Origin: an uncultured Mesorhizobium sp. | GTDB taxonomy: Bacteria; Pseudomonadota; Alphaproteobacteria; Rhizobiales; Rhizobiaceae | Direction: 5' to 3' | NCBI GenBank assembly: GCA_950071955.1 | Contig: CATMOC010000138.1 | Location: forward strand, 1-8,393 | DNA: 8,393 bases | Part shown: in pieces, positions 7,597 to 8,393 of the stretch | Numbering within the stretch: position 1 is the first letter of the stretch | How the letters are laid out: the number at the start of each line of letters is the position of its first letter | The notes under the pieces: model-generated | Told to the model about the DNA's origin: nothing | Seen by the model: only the letters and a program-made list of their open reading frames with translations | Databases searched by the model: none | Position numbers and translations under genes: made by a program

Positions 7597-7650
7597 GACA
7601 CTTCTCTCCATACATCGACGCCGCACGAGCCGGTGGTCCGGCGGTGTGGT

Positions 7651-7720
7651 TCATGCGACCGGCCCGGCACCTCATGGCGACCGGCCGGGCAATCCAGTGC
7701 CGAATCGCTCTGCGACCGGC
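7651..7720. repeat. Short imperfect direct repeats upstream of the DUF6074-like gene
   Basis: TCATGCGACCGGCCCGGCA (from 7651) and TCATGGCGACCGGCCGGGCA (from 7672) are adjacent near-copies about 21-22 bp apart. A third core, GCGACCGGC, occurs at 7712-7720 (the other cores are at 7655 and 7677). They lie 60-125 bp upstream of the GTG start at 7596, in the likely promoter region, and could be an operator or a small slippage duplication. Confidence 0.4.
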
Positions 7721-7784
7721 GATTGCGAGAGTGCTTGGAGAATGTTGATGGAAGGTTAGCGCGAGCGGCCGCGAGTACGACCGT

Positions 7785-8276
7785 TCAGGTCTTCAACTTG
7801 TAGCCGGTGCGGAAGATCCAGGCGACGATGGCGAGACAGGCGGCGAGGAACGCCAGCGTCATGCCGAGGCTGACGACGACGTTGACGTCGGAATGGCCGT
7901 AGAAGCTCCAGCGGAACCCGCTGACCAGATAGACCACCGGGTTGAAGAGCGTCACCGTGCGCCAGAACGGCGGCAGCATGTCGATGGAATAGAAGCTGCC
8001 GCCCAGGAAGGTGAGCGGCGTGACGATCAAGAGCGGCACGAGCTGCAGCTTCTCGAAGCCGTCGGCCCAGATGCCGATGATGAAGCCGAACAGGCTGAAG
8101 GTGAACGCGGTGAGCACCAGGAAGAGCAGCATGATCCCCGGATGCATGATCTGCATGGGCACGAAGAGATGCGCCGTCGCCAGGATGATCACCCCCAGCA
8201 GCCCGAGCCTGGGGCTGCCCAGCCGGACTCCGACGACCCATGCCCGGAAACCGCCGCCAGACCCACACCCCGGCAC
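7785..8276 (-). pseudogene. ABC-2 type transporter permease, C-terminal remnant (YadH-like)
   Basis: The C-terminal ~135 residues are a clear ABC-2 membrane permease. Landmarks are [20 protein letters not shown], then [18 protein letters not shown], then [13 protein letters not shown], with hydrophobic spans near residues 24-40, 47-70, 78-95 and 133-155 of this frame, ending in RTGYKLKT. Intact relatives have about 250 residues. Here the family-like sequence begins only at [13 protein letters not shown] (about 8204). The preceding 25 codons back to GTG 8276 are Gly/Arg rich and do not match, and the frame is closed by a stop at 8286-8288. No other minus frame up to 8393 supplies the missing N-terminal helices or the usual YVG-type segment, so this is a truncation and not a simple frameshift. 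No ABC ATPase partner is visible. It is probably nonfunctional, though a chimeric assembly could give the same picture. Confidence 0.8.
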
Positions 8277-8393
8277 CGCGGGCGGTCACCTGCTCGACCC
8301 TGTTCCTGGCAACTCTGCTCACCGGACTCTCGGGCAGCTGCGGCTGCGATCACCCCGTCGCAAAGGCCCTGCATCCGGCCAATGTGGCTCACG
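8240..8393 (+). CDS. N-terminal part of an unidentified exported or lipoprotein-like protein (cut by right edge)
   Basis: Open plus-strand frame of 51 codons running off the window, with G or C at nearly every third position, better than the competing frames here. It begins at ATG 8240 with a basic/polar n-region ([14 protein letters not shown]). A hydrophobic stretch ([14 protein letters not shown]) and then SCGCDHP follow, which resembles a signal peptide. GLSGSC could be a weak lipobox, but its -3 residue (Ser) is unusual. I do not recognise the family. No Shine-Dalgarno precedes the ATG. It starts 35 bp beyond the point where permease homology ends and on the opposite strand, so it probably belongs to whatever DNA replaced the permease N-terminus. 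Confidence 0.45.
   Translation, partial: MPGNRRQTHTPAPRAVTCSTLFLATLLTGLSGSCGCDHPVAKALHPANVAH

Noticed and set aside
6958..7803. Plus-strand frame of 281 codons across the gene-poor region and the DUF6074-like gene
   Set aside because: It spans a terminator hairpin and the antisense of a better-supported gene, with irregular composition and no recognisable motif.
1..8393. CRISPR array, tRNA, rRNA, toxin-antitoxin or defence cluster
   Set aside because: No regularly spaced repeats, no cloverleaf-like sequence and no recognisable defence or toxin proteins were seen on either strand.

Overview
The window is GC-rich (strong G/C preference at third codon positions) and almost every gene lies on the minus strand. 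The gene order miaB, phoH, ybeY, corC/tlyC and the rhizobial-type flagellin and small DUF6074-like protein point to an alphaproteobacterium of the order Hyphomicrobiales (Rhizobiales). Family and genus cannot be fixed from the sequence alone.

Layout from right to left, the direction of transcription. Positions 8205-8393 hold a short plus-strand reading frame that starts at 8240 and runs off the window. It abuts the C-terminal remnant of an ABC-2 type membrane permease (7785-8204) whose N-terminal half is missing, so this edge looks like a rearrangement junction. Next is a small DUF6074-like protein (7303-7596) with its own terminator. A stretch of about 620 bp without a convincing gene (6680-7302) follows; it contains the flagellin promoter and leader and some decayed-looking coding frames. 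Then come a single flagellin gene (5693-6679) with a terminator, and a soluble globin-coupled chemoreceptor (3800-5416) with a terminator.

The left half (1-3682) is a compact operon of housekeeping RNA genes: miaB (tRNA ms2i6A methylthiotransferase), phoH (KH-type RNA-binding ATPase), ybeY (16S rRNA-processing endoribonuclease) and the start of a corC/tlyC-type CBS-domain gene cut by the left edge. The genes are 30 bp apart, overlapping, and 14 bp apart. phoH and ybeY both appear to start with TTG. The ybeY TTG overlaps the phoH stop codon, which suggests coupled translation.

Functionally there are two themes: tRNA/ribosome maturation (miaB-phoH-ybeY) and motility with oxygen or redox taxis (flagellin plus a haem-sensor chemoreceptor ending in a CheR-type WEEF tail). 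I found no CRISPR array, tRNA, rRNA or complete insertion sequence, and no convincing new multi-gene system. The most interesting spots are the permease breakpoint at the right edge, the flagellin/globin-receptor pair with CtrA-like TTAA pairs upstream of both, and the gene-poor region between flagellin and the DUF6074-like gene.
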